Of a stretch of DNA of 64,000 bases, positions 63,848 to 64,000 are shown in pieces (the first letter of the stretch is position 1; each line of letters starts with the position of its first letter). Origin of the DNA: Pseudomonas alcaligenes (GTDB lineage: Bacteria > Pseudomonadota > Gammaproteobacteria > Pseudomonadales > Pseudomonadaceae). The DNA is taken from contig NZ_LZEU01000001.1 in the NCBI RefSeq assembly GCF_014490745.1, positions 2,569,501-2,633,500 of the forward strand. Direction: 5' to 3'. The position numbers and the translations under genes were made by a program. Under the pieces are notes generated by a model. It saw only the letters and a list, made by a program, of their open reading frames with translations. It searched no databases and was not told the origin of the DNA.

Positions 63848-64000
63848 TTAGAAGGTCACGCCGAAGCTGAGGGCGACGAAATCGCGGTCGGTGATGGTGT
63901 TGTAATGGCCACCAAAAAAGTCGGTGTAACTGAGGCTGGCGGTGTAGGCGTTCTGATAGTCGGCGTTGAGGCCGAGGCTGACGGCCTTGGAACCCTCGGT
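63848..64000 (-). CDS. DUF1302 outer-membrane protein, C-terminal end only
   Basis: The last 50 codons of a gene entering from the right edge read TEGSKAVSLGLNADYQNAYT, ASLSYTDFFGGHYNTITDRD and FVALSFGVTF. The alternating beta pattern and the terminal Phe are typical of DUF1302 outer-membrane barrels. It precedes DUF1329 in the transcript. Only this end is visible. Confidence 0.85.
   Translation of the reverse strand, partial: TEGSKAVSLGLNADYQNAYTASLSYTDFFGGHYNTITDRDFVALSFGVTF

Noticed and set aside
62464..63870. Two long plus-strand frames opposite DUF1329
   Set aside because: They are exactly antisense to a well-supported gene and show no recognisable protein features.
1..64000. tRNA, rRNA, CRISPR arrays, integration sites or replication origins
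   Set aside because: No cloverleaf-like sequence, repeat-spacer pattern, iteron set or terminal repeat of an integrative element was found in the window.

Overview
This window reads as an accessory island from a gammaproteobacterium of the Pseudomonas/Stutzerimonas type. The evidence is moderate-to-high GC, DUF1302/DUF1329 pairs, MalT-like LuxR regulators, OruR-like AraC regulators and fatty-acid style beta-oxidation genes. No rRNA, tRNA or housekeeping gene lies in the 64 kb, so the species call is an inference.

Layout. (1) 1-6.5 kb: the minus-strand end of a conjugation module, transcribed as eexN-like lipoprotein, traG, CopG, trbB, trbC, trbD, trbE, with a LysR gene beside it. This order is typical of Tn4371-type integrative conjugative elements, and the rest of the window looks like cargo. 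(2) 6.5-12.7 kb: a scarred junction with a truncated HxlR gene, a broken IS5-type element, two crotonases, a molybdoenzyme tail remnant and a decayed AraC gene, then an FAD oxidoreductase divergent from an intact HxlR regulator. (3) 12.8-22 kb: a MalT-like LuxR activator followed by a beta-oxidation operon (acyl-CoA dehydrogenase, FadB-like bifunctional protein, thiolase, SDR) and a thioesterase pseudogene. (4) 22-30.4 kb: MerR, AraC, a di-iron desaturase/hydroxylase, a molybdo/tungsto-enzyme of the acetylene hydratase type with a coupled 68-residue ORF, a MAPEG protein, a hotdog thioesterase, an AT-rich AraC gene and an IS3 remnant. (5) 30.7-38 kb: alpha/beta hydrolase plus EthD protein, an NmrA-like reductase, two pseudogenes, then an old-yellow-enzyme operon behind a MerR-type promoter. 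(6) 38-54 kb: a TetR - hydrolase - SDR module present twice, bracketing a DUF1329 gene, a 280-bp IS3-derived element and a c-di-GMP/chemotaxis cassette (response regulator-GGDEF, large hybrid kinase, EAL, NIT protein, chemoreceptor). (7) 54-64 kb: a second MalT-like LuxR, acyl-CoA ligase, class II aldolase-like protein, Crp/Fnr regulator, chemoreceptor, DUF1329 and the end of a DUF1302 gene.

How it fits together. The genes suggest a transferable programme for sensing, taking up, hydrolysing, CoA-activating and beta-oxidising a hydrophobic aliphatic or alicyclic ester or acid. The proposed roles are: DUF1302/DUF1329 for envelope transport, three related alpha/beta hydrolases for ester cleavage, OYE, desaturase, FAD enzyme and SDRs for redox editing, and the ligase plus beta-oxidation set for degradation. 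The substrate cannot be read from the sequence. The island is a mosaic: at least ten gene remnants and several internal duplications show repeated rearrangement.
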